DNA of 5,776 nucleotides from the NCBI GenBank assembly GCA_023398855.1, contig JAEWRS010000342.1, positions 1 through 5,776 on the forward strand. The letters run 5' to 3'. The notes beneath the pieces are model-generated. The model did no database searches and was not told the DNA's origin. It worked only from the letters and a program-made list of their open reading frames with translations. The position numbers and the translations under genes were made by a program. Shown one piece after another: positions 1 through 5,776 of the stretch (position 1 is its first letter; every line of letters starts with the position of its first letter). The DNA comes from Bacillota bacterium. GTDB lineage: Bacteria; Bacillota; Clostridia; Lachnospirales; Lachnospiraceae.

Positions 1-236
1 TACAATCCGTGTTACCACCTAAATTCAGAGAAATCTCTGCACTCTCTACGATACCAGCATATCGTGTCCCTGTAACGTGGGAATACGTTGAAGCCTACTA
101 AACCATCGAAAACCGGTTATTCGGTTCAAAGCTCCGAGACTGCTTCGATATACTAAAATGAAGATTCGCACCATCCATCTTCTCTCTGAAATTTATTGTA
201 TATGTACTATTTCTCTTCATTGCCTTTTCACTATTT
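1..236 (-). promoter_or_regulatory. T-box riboswitch leader, predicted alanine (GCA specifier), cut by the left edge
   Basis: This is a tRNA-sensing leader RNA on the minus strand. T-box leaders pair with uncharged tRNA and allow read-through into aminoacyl-tRNA synthetase or amino-acid genes. Visible parts, in transcript order, are: the AGTA of the specifier-loop E motif at 208-205; the CAGAGAG segment; an apical hairpin with arms GAAGAT (182-177) and ATCTTC (165-160) around a GGTG-containing loop; then GAA followed by GCA (143-141) and GTCTCGGAG, which matches the usual GAA-specifier-ACCTCTGAG layout. A Stem III-like hairpin follows, AACGT (89-85) with ACGTT (78-74). The T-box element itself is GGTGGTAACACGG at 19-7, a variant of AGGGTGGNACCGCG. 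The terminator and the controlled gene lie off the left edge. GCA codes for alanine, so alaS is the most likely target (inference). The T-box class is firm; the specifier assignment is less so. Confidence 0.88.
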
Positions 237-241
237 CCGCA

Positions 242-270
242 ATAATAACACAGGAAGGGGAAATTGTCAA
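242..270 (-). promoter_or_regulatory. sigma-A promoter of the T-box leader
   Basis: On the minus strand a perfect -35 TTGACA (270-265) is followed after exactly 17 bases by TATTAT (247-242), one base off the TATAAT consensus. Transcription would begin near 236, just ahead of T-box Stem I. The promoter lies in the short gap after the oxidoreductase stop codon, so the T-box gene has its own start. I see no intrinsic terminator between that stop codon and this promoter, so read-through from the upstream operon is also possible. Confidence 0.85.
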
Positions 271-303
271 TTGCCAAAATATTTATCTGTAAACCAGCAT
301 TTC

Positions 304-1293
304 TCAGATTCCCTCATCTGCCGGAAATACGATTCCTGCCTTACGCCTTGCAATCGTCTGGATCTCGCTCACCAGCAGCGTGTGGTCTAAAAGCTCATAG
401 CATGTTTCTAAATCATTGCCGCTGATCATGTCCTGAAATTCCAGGAATTCATTCATCATGCGATGATCGCAGTTATTCTCGTTTACCATGAATTTTGTAT
501 CATCATTCATCATTACTTCAAAGTGATCGCAGATGCTGGCAGGTGTATCCTGATGGATAACCCCCTTATCTCCCTGGATATTGTTTGCTATGGGAGCCTT
601 GCAGTCCTTTGCGCCGATACAGGTGCATTTAAAGGTTCCGTAATCCAATATCAATATTCCGGAGGTATCAATTCCCCTTTCCACATTTGGATAGTATTCC
701 ACCTGTAAGGGCCTTCCAAATAATCCTGCAACGTAGTGGATGTTATAAATATTAATGTCCATAAGAGCACCGCCGGAACACTTAGGATCAAAGGCCGGCA
801 GTATACGGCCTTCTTTAAAGCTGTCATATCTTCTGGAATACTGGGAGTAATTACATTGTACAATCTTAATGCTTCCCAGGGACGGCAGCAGTTCTTTTAT
901 TTTTTTATAATTAGGCAGATGCAGGGTGGTGACCGCCTCGATCAAGAACAGCTTCCTTTCCCTGGCAAGCCCGCTGAGCACTAATGCCTCCTCATAGGTT
1001 GTGGTAAAGGGCTTTTCAACGATCACATGCTTACCTGCCTCCAGTGCTTCTTTTGCAAACTGGAAATGCAGATGATTGGGCAAGGCAACATAAACCGTGT
1101 CTAAATCTCCATTTAAAAATTCCTGGAAATCCGTATAAACATGTTTTATCTGGTACTTATCAGCAAGCTCCTTACCCGCAGCTTCACTTCTTTTTGTACA
1201 GCAGATAGCGGTTACCTCTGTTTTAACCAAATGCTGAACCATGGGCAGAAACTCCCCCACAATCAATCCTGATCCCATAATACCTAATTTCAT
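304..1293 (-). CDS. Gfo/Idh/MocA family NAD(P)-dependent oxidoreductase
   Basis: A 329-residue cytosolic oxidoreductase of the Gfo/Idh/MocA family, whose members oxidise or reduce sugars, inositols and related compounds with NAD(P). The N-terminal Rossmann fold starts at residue 2 with a glycine-rich loop (GIMGSGLIVG). The family lysine motif EKP is at 93-95, followed by EEA at 101-103. The C-terminal domain carries GGALMDINIYNIHY at 174-187, the usual G-G-x-L-x-D-x-x-x-Y-x-x-x region. Length is normal for the family. The ATG at 1293 is chosen because AGAGGTG lies six bases upstream; an in-frame GTG at 1302 overlaps that ribosome site and is less likely. The stop is TGA at 306-304. It lies 29 bases after msrAB and is probably co-transcribed with it. 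The substrate cannot be told from sequence, since this family is very diverse. Confidence 0.9.
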   Translation of the reverse strand: MKLGIMGSGLIVGEFLPMVQHLVKTEVTAICCTKRSEAAGKELADKYQIKHVYTDFQEFLNGDLDTVYVALPNHLHFQFAKEALEAGKHVIVEKPFTTTYEEALVLSGLARERKLFLIEAVTTLHLPNYKKIKELLPSLGSIKIVQCNYSQYSRRYDSFKEGRILPAFDPKCSGGALMDINIYNIHYVAGLFGRPLQVEYYPNVERGIDTSGILILDYGTFKCTCIGAKDCKAPIANNIQGDKGVIHQDTPASICDHFEVMMNDDTKFMVNENNCDHRMMNEFLEFQDMISGNDLETCYELLDHTLLVSEIQTIARRKAGIVFPADEGI

Positions 1294-1322
1294 ACTTATC
1301 ACCTCTTGCGTACCTTCGTGGT

Positions 1323-2288
1323 TTATGATTCCTGCCTTTTAAACAGCTTCAGATAATTCCCGTACCCCTGCTTTTCCATCTGTTCCTTTGGAATGAACCT
1401 TAAAGAAGCGCTGTTGATGCAATAGCGAAGTCCTCCTCTGTCCATGGGACCATCTTCAAACACATGGCCCAAATGGGCATCTCCCAGCCTGCTTCTCACT
1501 TCCGTGCGGATCCTTCCAAAGCTGCGGTCTTCTAAATTCTCCATAGCATCTAAATCAATGGGCTTAGAAAAGCTTGGCCAGCCGCAGCCAGACTCAAATT
1601 TATCAGTTGACATAAAAAGCGGTTCCCCAGTTGTAATATCCACATAAATCCCCTCTTGGAAATTATCAAAATACTCATTTTGAAAAGGAGGCTCGGTTGC
1701 GCTGTTCTGGGTTACTTTAAACTGAAGGTCAGTCAGGTCTTCTTTCAATTCAGCCCTTGTCTTTTTCACGTATTTCCTGCTTTTATCCTCGGCTTTCTTT
1801 GCCTTTTCAAATTTATCAGCACCAATATGGCAGTAGCCGCCCGGGTTTTTGTCCAAATATTTCTGATGGTATTCTTCTGCCCTGTAATAGCAGGAAAGAG
1901 GTTCTACTTCAATTGCTATCTTTTCTTTGTATTTTTTCTGAAGTTCGTTTATGGAATCCCGGATCACCGGCTCATCTTTGTCATCGGTAAAATAGATCCC
2001 GGTCCGGTACTGGGAACCAATATCCCCGCCCTGGCGGTTTACGCTTACAGGATTGATCACGTCATAGTAAAGCTGCAGCAAATATGGCAGCCCTGTCACG
2101 CTGTCATCATACTCCACCTTCACGGCCTCCGCATACCCTGTATTATGGCTGCACACTTCCTTGTAGGTGGGATTTTCAGTATTGCCATTGGCATAGCCTG
2201 CCTCAGTAAACAGGACGCCCGGAATATTATCAAAGTACTTTTCTGTTCCCCAAAAGCAGCCACCTGCCAAATAAATTTCTTTCTTCAT
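1323..2288 (-). CDS. msrAB: bifunctional methionine sulfoxide reductase MsrA-MsrB fusion
   Basis: A 321-residue fusion that repairs oxidised methionine: MsrA reduces the S-sulfoxide and MsrB the R-sulfoxide, normally using thioredoxin. The MsrA domain is residues 1 to about 160, with the catalytic Cys11 in GGCFWG and a likely resolving Cys153 in GGYCHIGA. The MsrB domain runs from about 180 to 305. It has Cys235 in SGCGWPSF (resolving), [19 protein letters not shown], and the catalytic Cys290 in [11 protein letters not shown]. The two CxxC zinc pairs of zinc-type MsrB are absent, so this is the zinc-free form seen in other A-B fusions. No signal peptide is visible, which suggests a cytoplasmic enzyme. 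The ATG at 2288 follows GAGGTGA at a spacing of five; the open frame extends further upstream but overlaps the Nudix gene without a better ribosome site. It sits 26 bases after the Nudix gene, in the same transcription unit. Confidence 0.97.
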   Translation of the reverse strand: MKKEIYLAGGCFWGTEKYFDNIPGVLFTEAGYANGNTENPTYKEVCSHNTGYAEAVKVEYDDSVTGLPYLLQLYYDVINPVSVNRQGGDIGSQYRTGIYFTDDKDEPVIRDSINELQKKYKEKIAIEVEPLSCYYRAEEYHQKYLDKNPGGYCHIGADKFEKAKKAEDKSRKYVKKTRAELKEDLTDLQFKVTQNSATEPPFQNEYFDNFQEGIYVDITTGEPLFMSTDKFESGCGWPSFSKPIDLDAMENLEDRSFGRIRTEVRSRLGDAHLGHVFEDGPMDRGGLRYCINSASLRFIPKEQMEKQGYGNYLKLFKRQES

Positions 2289-2314
2289 GGAAATCACCTC
2301 TCTTGAAAATAAAG

Positions 2315-2920
2315 TCACCTGATATTGTATTCTTTCATCAGATTCACCGCTGACTTTAGGATCTGAGCCGTCATGCCCCATATGATCCAGTCCTCATATT
2401 TATAAAACAGGACGTCATACGTTCCTTTTGCCCAAGGGTATTTTACCCCTCCCGGTATCCATTCATACGGAAAATCCTCCGGCGGCTCTGAGATCAGCTT
2501 GCTCACAAATCGCTCCGGTTCCTGGCTGCAGAGGAAATCCAACGGTACTTTGATGATTTCTTCCACCTCATCCCTGCTGAATGTATCCTGATAGTCACTG
2601 ATAACGCCGATAAAAGGATGGATCATTATGTTGAACGGCGATAAATAAATATCCCCAGGCCCCATCACCTCTATCTGCTGAGGACCCACGTTCAGCTCCT
2701 CAGATGTTTCACGCACCGCACATTCCTCCAGGGATTCTCCTTCCTCAAGCTTTCCGCCGGGAAAACAGACTTCCCCTGGCTGGCGTTTCAGTTGGTTGGA
2801 TCGTTTTTCAAACAGCAGATAAGTGATCCCTGAAATGCGGATCAAGGGAATGAGCACCGCATATTGTCTGAATTTATCTTCACCAATAAGTCCAGGACGC
2901 CGGACCGAAAGTTGTTCCAT
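2315..2920 (-). CDS. Nudix hydrolase, CoA pyrophosphatase (NudL/YeaB) type
   Basis: A Nudix hydrolase of about 201 residues, probably cleaving CoA or related nucleoside diphosphate derivatives. From the ATG at 2920, the Nudix box starts at Gly56 and reads G-x5-E(62)-x7-R70-E71-T-S-E74-E75. It departs from consensus only at Asn77, where Gly is usual, and at Thr72, where a hydrophobic residue is usual. Just before it, [15 protein letters not shown] then FPGG matches the extra motif of the CoA-pyrophosphatase subfamily (LLxxR-S-x3-R-x3-G-x3-FPGG). The start is uncertain. The strong AAGGAGG at 2940-2934 is 13 bases from the ATG but seven from an in-frame CTG at 2926, which would add two residues. 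A TTG at 2986 gives 223 residues but has no ribosome site. The gene leads the msrAB and Gfo/Idh set. Subfamily assignment is good; the physiological substrate is inferred. Confidence 0.88.
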   Translation of the reverse strand: MEQLSVRRPGLIGEDKFRQYAVLIPLIRISGITYLLFEKRSNQLKRQPGEVCFPGGKLEEGESLEECAVRETSEELNVGPQQIEVMGPGDIYLSPFNIMIHPFIGVISDYQDTFSRDEVEEIIKVPLDFLCSQEPERFVSKLISEPPEDFPYEWIPGGVKYPWAKGTYDVLFYKYEDWIIWGMTAQILKSAVNLMKEYNIR

Positions 2921-2944
2921 CTCCAGAATAATGCCTCCTTCCGT

Positions 2945-2978
2945 TTTGGGATCCAGCCGGCATAGACCGGTCCCCAAA
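2945..2978 (-). promoter_or_regulatory. two-tier hairpin in the untranslated leader of the Nudix gene
   Basis: The leader between the candidate promoter and the Nudix ribosome site can fold. The outer arms are TTTGGG (2978-2973) with CCCAAA (2950-2945). The inner arms are CCGG (2970-2967) with CCGG (2960-2957) around a six-base loop, separated from the outer arms by an asymmetric internal loop. No T-run follows in either direction, so it does not look like an intrinsic terminator. It ends four bases before the AAGGAGG ribosome site, so it could influence translation or mRNA stability (inference only). Confidence 0.4.
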
Positions 2979-3000
2979 CCATACAATCAATGCTATATAA

Positions 3001-3029
3001 ATTTTACATCAATTTTCATGTAATAACAA
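3001..3029 (-). promoter_or_regulatory. candidate sigma-A promoter for the Nudix-msrAB-oxidoreductase operon
   Basis: On the minus strand TTGTTA (3029-3024, four of six to consensus) is separated by 17 bases from TAAAAT (3006-3001, five of six). It would give a leader of roughly 75 bases before the Nudix start. The dcd gene ends at 3085 with no visible terminator, so the operon could also receive read-through. The surrounding DNA is AT-rich, so chance similarity is possible. Confidence 0.45.
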
Positions 3030-3084
3030 TCATTATTCCCGCTTCTACGGTATAGATCATTCTCCCTCGTTTTATTTAACCCCA

Positions 3085-3621
3085 TCACTTTGTCTCTTTA
3101 TCCAGAAACACCCTGGAGCCTGTGGCACCCTTCTGTCCCTGATATTTTCCCTTATAGGGATTTAAAGCTGTATCATCCAACTGTGCAAAAACAAGCTGCC
3201 CAACTCTGCGGCCTGGCTGCAATTCAATTGCACAGCGATTGGCATTAAATAATTCAAGTGTGATCTCTCCCTCAAACCCAGGATCAACCCAACCGGCATT
3301 TTGGATAAATAAACCCATTCTTCCAAGAGAGCTTCTGCCCTCAACAAATGCAGTAAGATCATTGGGCATCACAAAATACTCCAAAGTGGTGGCAAGGACA
3401 AACTGTCCGGGAAGAAGAATGTACCTATCCGTTTGGATGGTTTTGTAGGTGATTTCATTTTGCATGGTAATGATTCCATTAGGTGAATCCTCAACAATGC
3501 TGAATGTATCTCCAAGACGGATATCCACGCTTGCAGGCTGGATTTGTTCTTCCTCAACCGGTTCTATTATTAACGTTTTTTCTTTCAACATTCTGAAAAT
3601 GGTTTTATCTGACAAAATCAT
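3085..3621 (-). CDS. dcd: dCTP deaminase
   Basis: A 178-residue cytosolic trimeric enzyme of the dUTPase/DCD fold. It deaminates dCTP to dUTP, feeding dTMP synthesis; some family members also hydrolyse dUTP to dUMP. Visible motifs are IQPASVDIRLG at 27-37, EGRSSLGR at 94-101 (Ser97 and Arg101 correspond to the catalytic Ser and Arg of the Escherichia coli enzyme), NAGWVDPGFEGEITLELFN at 108-126 (Glu123 is the likely general base), and the C-terminal PYKGKYQGQKGATGS at 155-169, which closes over the nucleotide. The length is slightly below the E. coli protein and normal for clostridial forms. The ATG at 3621 follows AAAGGA at suitable spacing. The 69-base gap from the racemase gene shows no clear promoter, so the two may be co-transcribed. 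Whether it is bifunctional cannot be settled from sequence alone. Confidence 0.95.
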   Translation of the reverse strand: MILSDKTIFRMLKEKTLIIEPVEEEQIQPASVDIRLGDTFSIVEDSPNGIITMQNEITYKTIQTDRYILLPGQFVLATTLEYFVMPNDLTAFVEGRSSLGRMGLFIQNAGWVDPGFEGEITLELFNANRCAIELQPGRRVGQLVFAQLDDTALNPYKGKYQGQKGATGSRVFLDKETK

Positions 3622-3690
3622 TGTAAATTCCTTTTATCCTTTCATATGGAAAAGCTTCCCATTCTTTGTAATACCCGCGGAACATAAGAT

Positions 3691-4389
3691 TTATCCTTCC
3701 AGGGAAAGCCTTGCAGCCTTTTGGGCGTGAATTTGCGCCGTATCAAAAACAGGCAGCTCCGTATCCTTTTGCTGTATCAGCAGACCGATTTCCGTACAGC
3801 CAAGAATCACTCCCTGGGCGCCTTGTTCTGCAAGACCATGAATAATCCTGCAATATTCTTCCTTAGATGTTTGGGAAATAACGCCCAGGCACAATTCATG
3901 ATAGATCACATCATTAACAATCTCAATATCCTGTTCCTCCGGAATTAAGACCGTAATTCCGGCTGCCACTAACTTCTCCTTATAAAAATCCTGAGTCATG
4001 GTATATTTTGTTCCCAGCAATGCGACCTTTGTAATGTTATGACGCTTTAATGCCTCTGCCGTGGCCTCTGCAATGTGGACAATGGGAACAGCGATGTTCT
4101 TCTGGATTTGGGGAACTACCTTGTGCATGGTATTGGTGCAGATCACAATAAAATCTGCTCCCGCTTGCTCAAGATTTTTCGCTGCTCTTGATAAAATATC
4201 AGCGCTTTTATCCCAGTCTCCATTTGCCTGGCACTCCTCAATTTCAGCAAAATCCACGCTGTATAGCAGAACCTTTGCGGAATGAAAGCCTCCCATCTCT
4301 TTTTTCACTGTTTCATTTGCGATTTTATAATATGTGACAGTACTCTCCCAACTCATTCCGCCGATCAATCCTATGGTTTTCATTTTCAT
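3691..4389 (-). CDS. Asp/Glu racemase family amino-acid racemase
   Basis: A 232-residue cofactor-independent racemase of the aspartate/glutamate racemase superfamily, closest in style to aspartate racemase and YgeA-type broad-range racemases. These use two cysteines as acid and base: Cys84 in ICTNTMHK and Cys198 in ILGCTEIGLL. The N terminus IGLIGGMSWESTVTYY (residues 6-21) is the typical opening of this branch. Both catalytic cysteines are present and the length is full, so the enzyme should be active. No signal peptide is visible, which suggests it is cytosolic. AGGAGG lies four bases from the ATG at 4389 and ten from a second in-frame ATG at 4383; either could be the start and they differ by two residues. 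It is transcribed away from the MerR-family gene, across an intergenic region with promoters on both strands. Its amino-acid substrate cannot be fixed from sequence. Confidence 0.92.
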   Translation of the reverse strand: MKMKTIGLIGGMSWESTVTYYKIANETVKKEMGGFHSAKVLLYSVDFAEIEECQANGDWDKSADILSRAAKNLEQAGADFIVICTNTMHKVVPQIQKNIAVPIVHIAEATAEALKRHNITKVALLGTKYTMTQDFYKEKLVAAGITVLIPEEQDIEIVNDVIYHELCLGVISQTSKEEYCRIIHGLAEQGAQGVILGCTEIGLLIQQKDTELPVFDTAQIHAQKAARLSLEG

Positions 4390-4416
4390 TTCCCCTCCTG
4401 ATTCTTATTTGCAGAT

Positions 4417-4425
4417 ATTATAACA
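4417..4425 (-). promoter_or_regulatory. extended -10 promoter of the racemase gene
   Basis: On the minus strand TGT directly precedes a perfect TATAAT (4422-4417), forming an extended -10 element (TGnTATAAT). The -35 position is weak, with only GAC matching at 17-base spacing. A start near 4410 leaves a short leader containing the AGGAGG at 4399-4394. An extended -10 often compensates for a poor -35, as here. Confidence 0.65.
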
Positions 4426-4505
4426 CAATAATTTTCTCCCGTCTTTAACAAATCCGATTGCAGACAAAAGCAACCAATGAAATGATATTTTCTTTTCAGA
4501 TGCTA

Positions 4506-4536
4506 TTGACTATCCCCTTGGGTGTTGGTTTATAAT
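4506..4536 (+). promoter_or_regulatory. MerR-type promoter with 19-base spacer and dyad operator
   Basis: TTGACT (4506-4511) and a perfect TATAAT (4531-4536) are separated by 19 bases, longer than the usual 17. MerR-family activators act on just this kind of over-long promoter by untwisting operator DNA held between -35 and -10. The spacer holds an imperfect dyad centred near 4519: ACTATCCCC on the left and GGGTGTTGGT on the right, with six clear matching positions. It drives the MerR-family gene directly downstream, suggesting autoregulation. Transcription should begin near 4543, leaving almost no 5' leader. Confidence 0.75.
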
Positions 4537-4553
4537 GTTCCTGGGTGATGAAT

Positions 4554-4892
4554 ATGTTAATTAATGAAACAGGCAAAATAACGAATTTGACAAAAAAAGC
4601 TATCGAATACTACACAGATCAAAAATTGATCCTTCCATCTGTTTTAGAAAACGGATATCGTGATTTCAGTGATAGTGATGTGGAATGCTTAAAGAAAATA
4701 GCAGTGCTGCGCAAGCTTGGAATCAGTACAGAAGAAATAAAAGCAATACTTGCAGATGAAACAGGTGAACAGCTGCAAAAGCTTTCGGTTCAGAAAGAAG
4801 TGGCAGCTCAAAAGGAGCTGGAAAAGAAAGGAATCCTTGACCGCCTTTCCAGGGATAAAAGCTGCCATGAAACGGCTGAGCGCTTCATATGA
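4554..4892 (+). CDS. MerR-family transcriptional regulator, probably truncated
   Basis: A predicted DNA-binding regulator. Residues 1 to about 70 form the MerR winged helix-turn-helix: INETGKITNLTKKAIEYY (first helices and turn), GYRDFSDSDVECLKKI (wing) and VLRKLGISTEEIKAIL. After this comes a Lys/Glu-rich helix, about residues 75-100, that would form the dimer coiled coil. The frame stops at 4892 after 112 residues from the ATG at 4554. GGTGA (4544-4548) lies five bases before this ATG; ATG 4548 and GTG 4545 are also in frame, and with a transcript start near 4543 the message may be almost leaderless. The relatives I know continue past this point into a long effector domain, so this looks like the N-terminal remnant of a damaged gene. 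A short functional repressor or activator remains possible. Its only visible target is its own promoter. Confidence 0.7.
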   Translation: MLINETGKITNLTKKAIEYYTDQKLILPSVLENGYRDFSDSDVECLKKIAVLRKLGISTEEIKAILADETGEQLQKLSVQKEVAAQKELEKKGILDRLSRDKSCHETAERFI

Positions 4893-4971
4893 GGAATATT
4901 GCCGGCAAATGGAAAACGCCAATAAAAAACTAATAGAACGTTACCCTGAGATTGCCTGGATAAATGACTGA
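4867..4971 (+). pseudogene. likely out-of-frame C-terminal remnant of the MerR gene
   Basis: One base out of phase with the MerR frame, a stretch of 34 codons beginning at an ATG reads as a charged amphipathic helix, with segments such as SYEEYCRQMENANKKLIERYP, then ends in TGA at 4971. It overlaps the end of the MerR frame and has no convincing ribosome site. Its composition resembles a natural protein tail rather than a chance frame. The simplest reading is that an internal deletion or frameshift joined the N-terminal part of a longer MerR protein to its C-terminal end in the wrong phase. This is inference. Confidence 0.35.
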
Positions 4972-4973
4972 AC

Positions 4974-4988
4974 CAAGGAGTCCCCTTG
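4974..4988 (+). terminator. weak hairpin after the MerR remnant, possible terminator
   Basis: CAAGG (4974-4978) can pair with CCTTG (4984-4988) around a five-base loop, followed by a T-rich stretch (TTGTTATATT). It lies three bases after the TGA of the out-of-frame tail, where a terminator would be expected. The stem is only five base pairs and the T-run is interrupted, so termination would be inefficient at best. Confidence 0.25.
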
Positions 4989-5014
4989 TTGTTATATTCA
5001 GAGAAGAGCTTCAA

Positions 5015-5034
5015 TATATTACTACTGTAATATA
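5015..5034 (+). promoter_or_regulatory. 20-base palindromic operator in the amine-oxidase promoter region
   Basis: Perfect eight-base arms TATATTAC (5015-5022) and GTAATATA (5027-5034) flank a TACT centre. The right arm overlaps a TATAAT at 5031-5036. The site lies 17 bases before the amine-oxidase ATG. Such symmetry over a promoter is typical of a dimeric repressor site (inference); I cannot name the repressor family. If TATAAT is the -10, transcription would start within the ribosome site, so the real -10 may be the upstream TATATT (5015-5020), also inside the palindrome. No strong -35 is visible for either choice. Confidence 0.5.
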
Positions 5035-5051
5035 ATTATGAGGTATAATCA

Positions 5052-5776
5052 ATGGCAGTCCCATTAAATCAGGTAACCAACCCCACGGATGAACAACGGC
5101 GTGAAATGACCAGGAATGCATTGGGAACACAAGGCCGTCCGGAAGATTACGAATATATTGCCAACTTACTGAGTCCTCCTCCGGATATTACGAATTACGC
5201 AGCTCCCGGAGAGTTAAAGGGCATGAGAATCGGCGTCATCGGCGGAGGTCTGGCCGGTTTATCCGCAGCGTTTGAGCTTCGCAAGCTGGGAGCCGATATT
5301 AAAATTCTGGAGGCCAATGAAAATAGAATCGGAGGAAGAGTTTATACCTATTACTTTGATCCGGAAGGTAAATACTACAATGAATTCGGCGCTCACAGAA
5401 TTCCGGTGACCCATGAAACCACCTGGCATTATATCAATCTGTTTGGCCTTAACACCCGTCCTTTATCAGTCATAAGACGCAACAACTTTTTATACGTACA
5501 TAATATTCGTTTGAGAACATCAGATTCCATTGAGAAGATCCTTTATCCCTTCTACGATCTGACGCCCCAGGAACGAAGTACTCCCTGGGCGGAACTTGAT
5601 GATTATGCCTTTCTCTATCTCATGAACCAGCTTCCCCCTGATGTCCGGTCAGAGCTGATACAAATTTTACCGGAGTACTCCCCGGAATACATTCCTCTTA
5701 TGACCCATTCTGTCCGTCAGACTCTGGAAAACCTGGGATTAAGCCAGGGGGCCATCAGCCTGATCTCAGGAGTGGA
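5052..5776 (+). CDS. FAD-dependent amine oxidase, L-amino-acid-oxidase-like (N-terminal part)
   Basis: The first 241 residues of a flavin amine oxidase; the gene continues past the right edge. After an N-terminal extension of about 57 residues comes the FAD-binding Rossmann motif GVIGGGLAGLSAAFELRKLG (61-80), with Glu87 in ILEAN as the expected ribose-binding acid and IGGRV at 93-97. The segment EFGAHRIP (111-118) followed by HYINLFGL (126-133) parallels the G-x-x-R-x-P and Y-I-x-x-F-G-L pattern of L-amino-acid oxidases and related amine oxidases. These oxidise amino acids or amines, passing electrons to oxygen and giving hydrogen peroxide. No signal peptide is evident. The ATG at 5052 has GAGG (5040-5043) eight bases upstream. 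The substrate-binding and C-terminal FAD regions are outside the window, so substrate and completeness cannot be judged. A palindromic operator precedes it. Confidence 0.87.
   Translation, partial: MAVPLNQVTNPTDEQRREMTRNALGTQGRPEDYEYIANLLSPPPDITNYAAPGELKGMRIGVIGGGLAGLSAAFELRKLGADIKILEANENRIGGRVYTYYFDPEGKYYNEFGAHRIPVTHETTWHYINLFGLNTRPLSVIRRNNFLYVHNIRLRTSDSIEKILYPFYDLTPQERSTPWAELDDYAFLYLMNQLPPDVRSELIQILPEYSPEYIPLMTHSVRQTLENLGLSQGAISLISGV

Noticed and set aside
196..390. 64-codon plus-strand open frame
   Set aside because: It overlaps the minus-strand T-box leader, its promoter and the end of the oxidoreductase, all of which explain the DNA better.
1656..2306. 216-codon plus-strand open frame with many hydrophobic residues
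   Set aside because: It lies opposite the clearly conserved MsrA half of msrAB and has no supporting context; it is an antisense shadow.
3622..3690. ATGGGAA/TTTTCCAT hairpin between the racemase and dcd genes as a terminator
   Set aside because: Seven pairs including a G-T wobble, a very small loop and no T-run after it; more likely a chance fold inside a co-transcribed gap.
4840..4900. Programmed ribosomal frameshift joining the MerR frame to the tail
   Set aside because: No convincing slippery heptamer with a downstream structure is visible; deletion or frameshift mutation is simpler.
1..5776. Insertion sequences, CRISPR repeats, phage genes or a defence system
   Set aside because: No transposase, direct-repeat array, integrase or defence-type domains are visible in either strand; the genes are ordinary metabolic and regulatory types.

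Overview
The window looks like chromosomal DNA of a low-to-mid GC anaerobic Firmicute, most like a Lachnospiraceae/Clostridia genome. The signs are strong AGGAGG or GAGGTG ribosome sites, sigma-A promoters, a T-box leader, and protein sequences typical of that group. This placement is my inference from style; no search was run. I see no mobile element, CRISPR array, rRNA or tRNA.

Bases 1 to about 3620 are read leftwards. A near-perfect sigma-A promoter (242-270) drives a T-box leader RNA that runs off the left edge. Its specifier triplet reads GCA, so the gene beyond the edge is probably an alanine gene, most likely alaS. Upstream of it lies a tight three-gene set: a CoA-pyrophosphatase-type Nudix hydrolase, a fused methionine sulfoxide reductase (msrAB) and a Gfo/Idh/MocA oxidoreductase. 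The gaps are 26 and 29 bases, so these three are probably one transcript. Before them comes dcd (dCTP deaminase).

Bases 3691-4389 hold an Asp/Glu-racemase-family gene, also leftward, with an extended -10 promoter. It diverges from a rightward MerR-family gene (from 4554). The MerR promoter has the 19-base spacer typical of MerR-activated promoters. The MerR frame stops early, and an apparent C-terminal tail follows in another frame, so the gene is probably an internally deleted remnant.

From 5052 to the right edge runs the N-terminal part of an FAD-dependent amine oxidase resembling L-amino-acid oxidases. Its upstream region carries a palindrome with perfect 8-base arms, a likely repressor operator.

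The genes suggest housekeeping and repair (nucleotide pools, CoA and Nudix clean-up, methionine sulfoxide repair) beside amino-acid chemistry (racemase, amine oxidase, alanine-sensing leader). I do not see a clearly new multi-gene system. The points most worth a second look are the Ala T-box, the MerR promoter with its damaged gene, and the palindromic operator.
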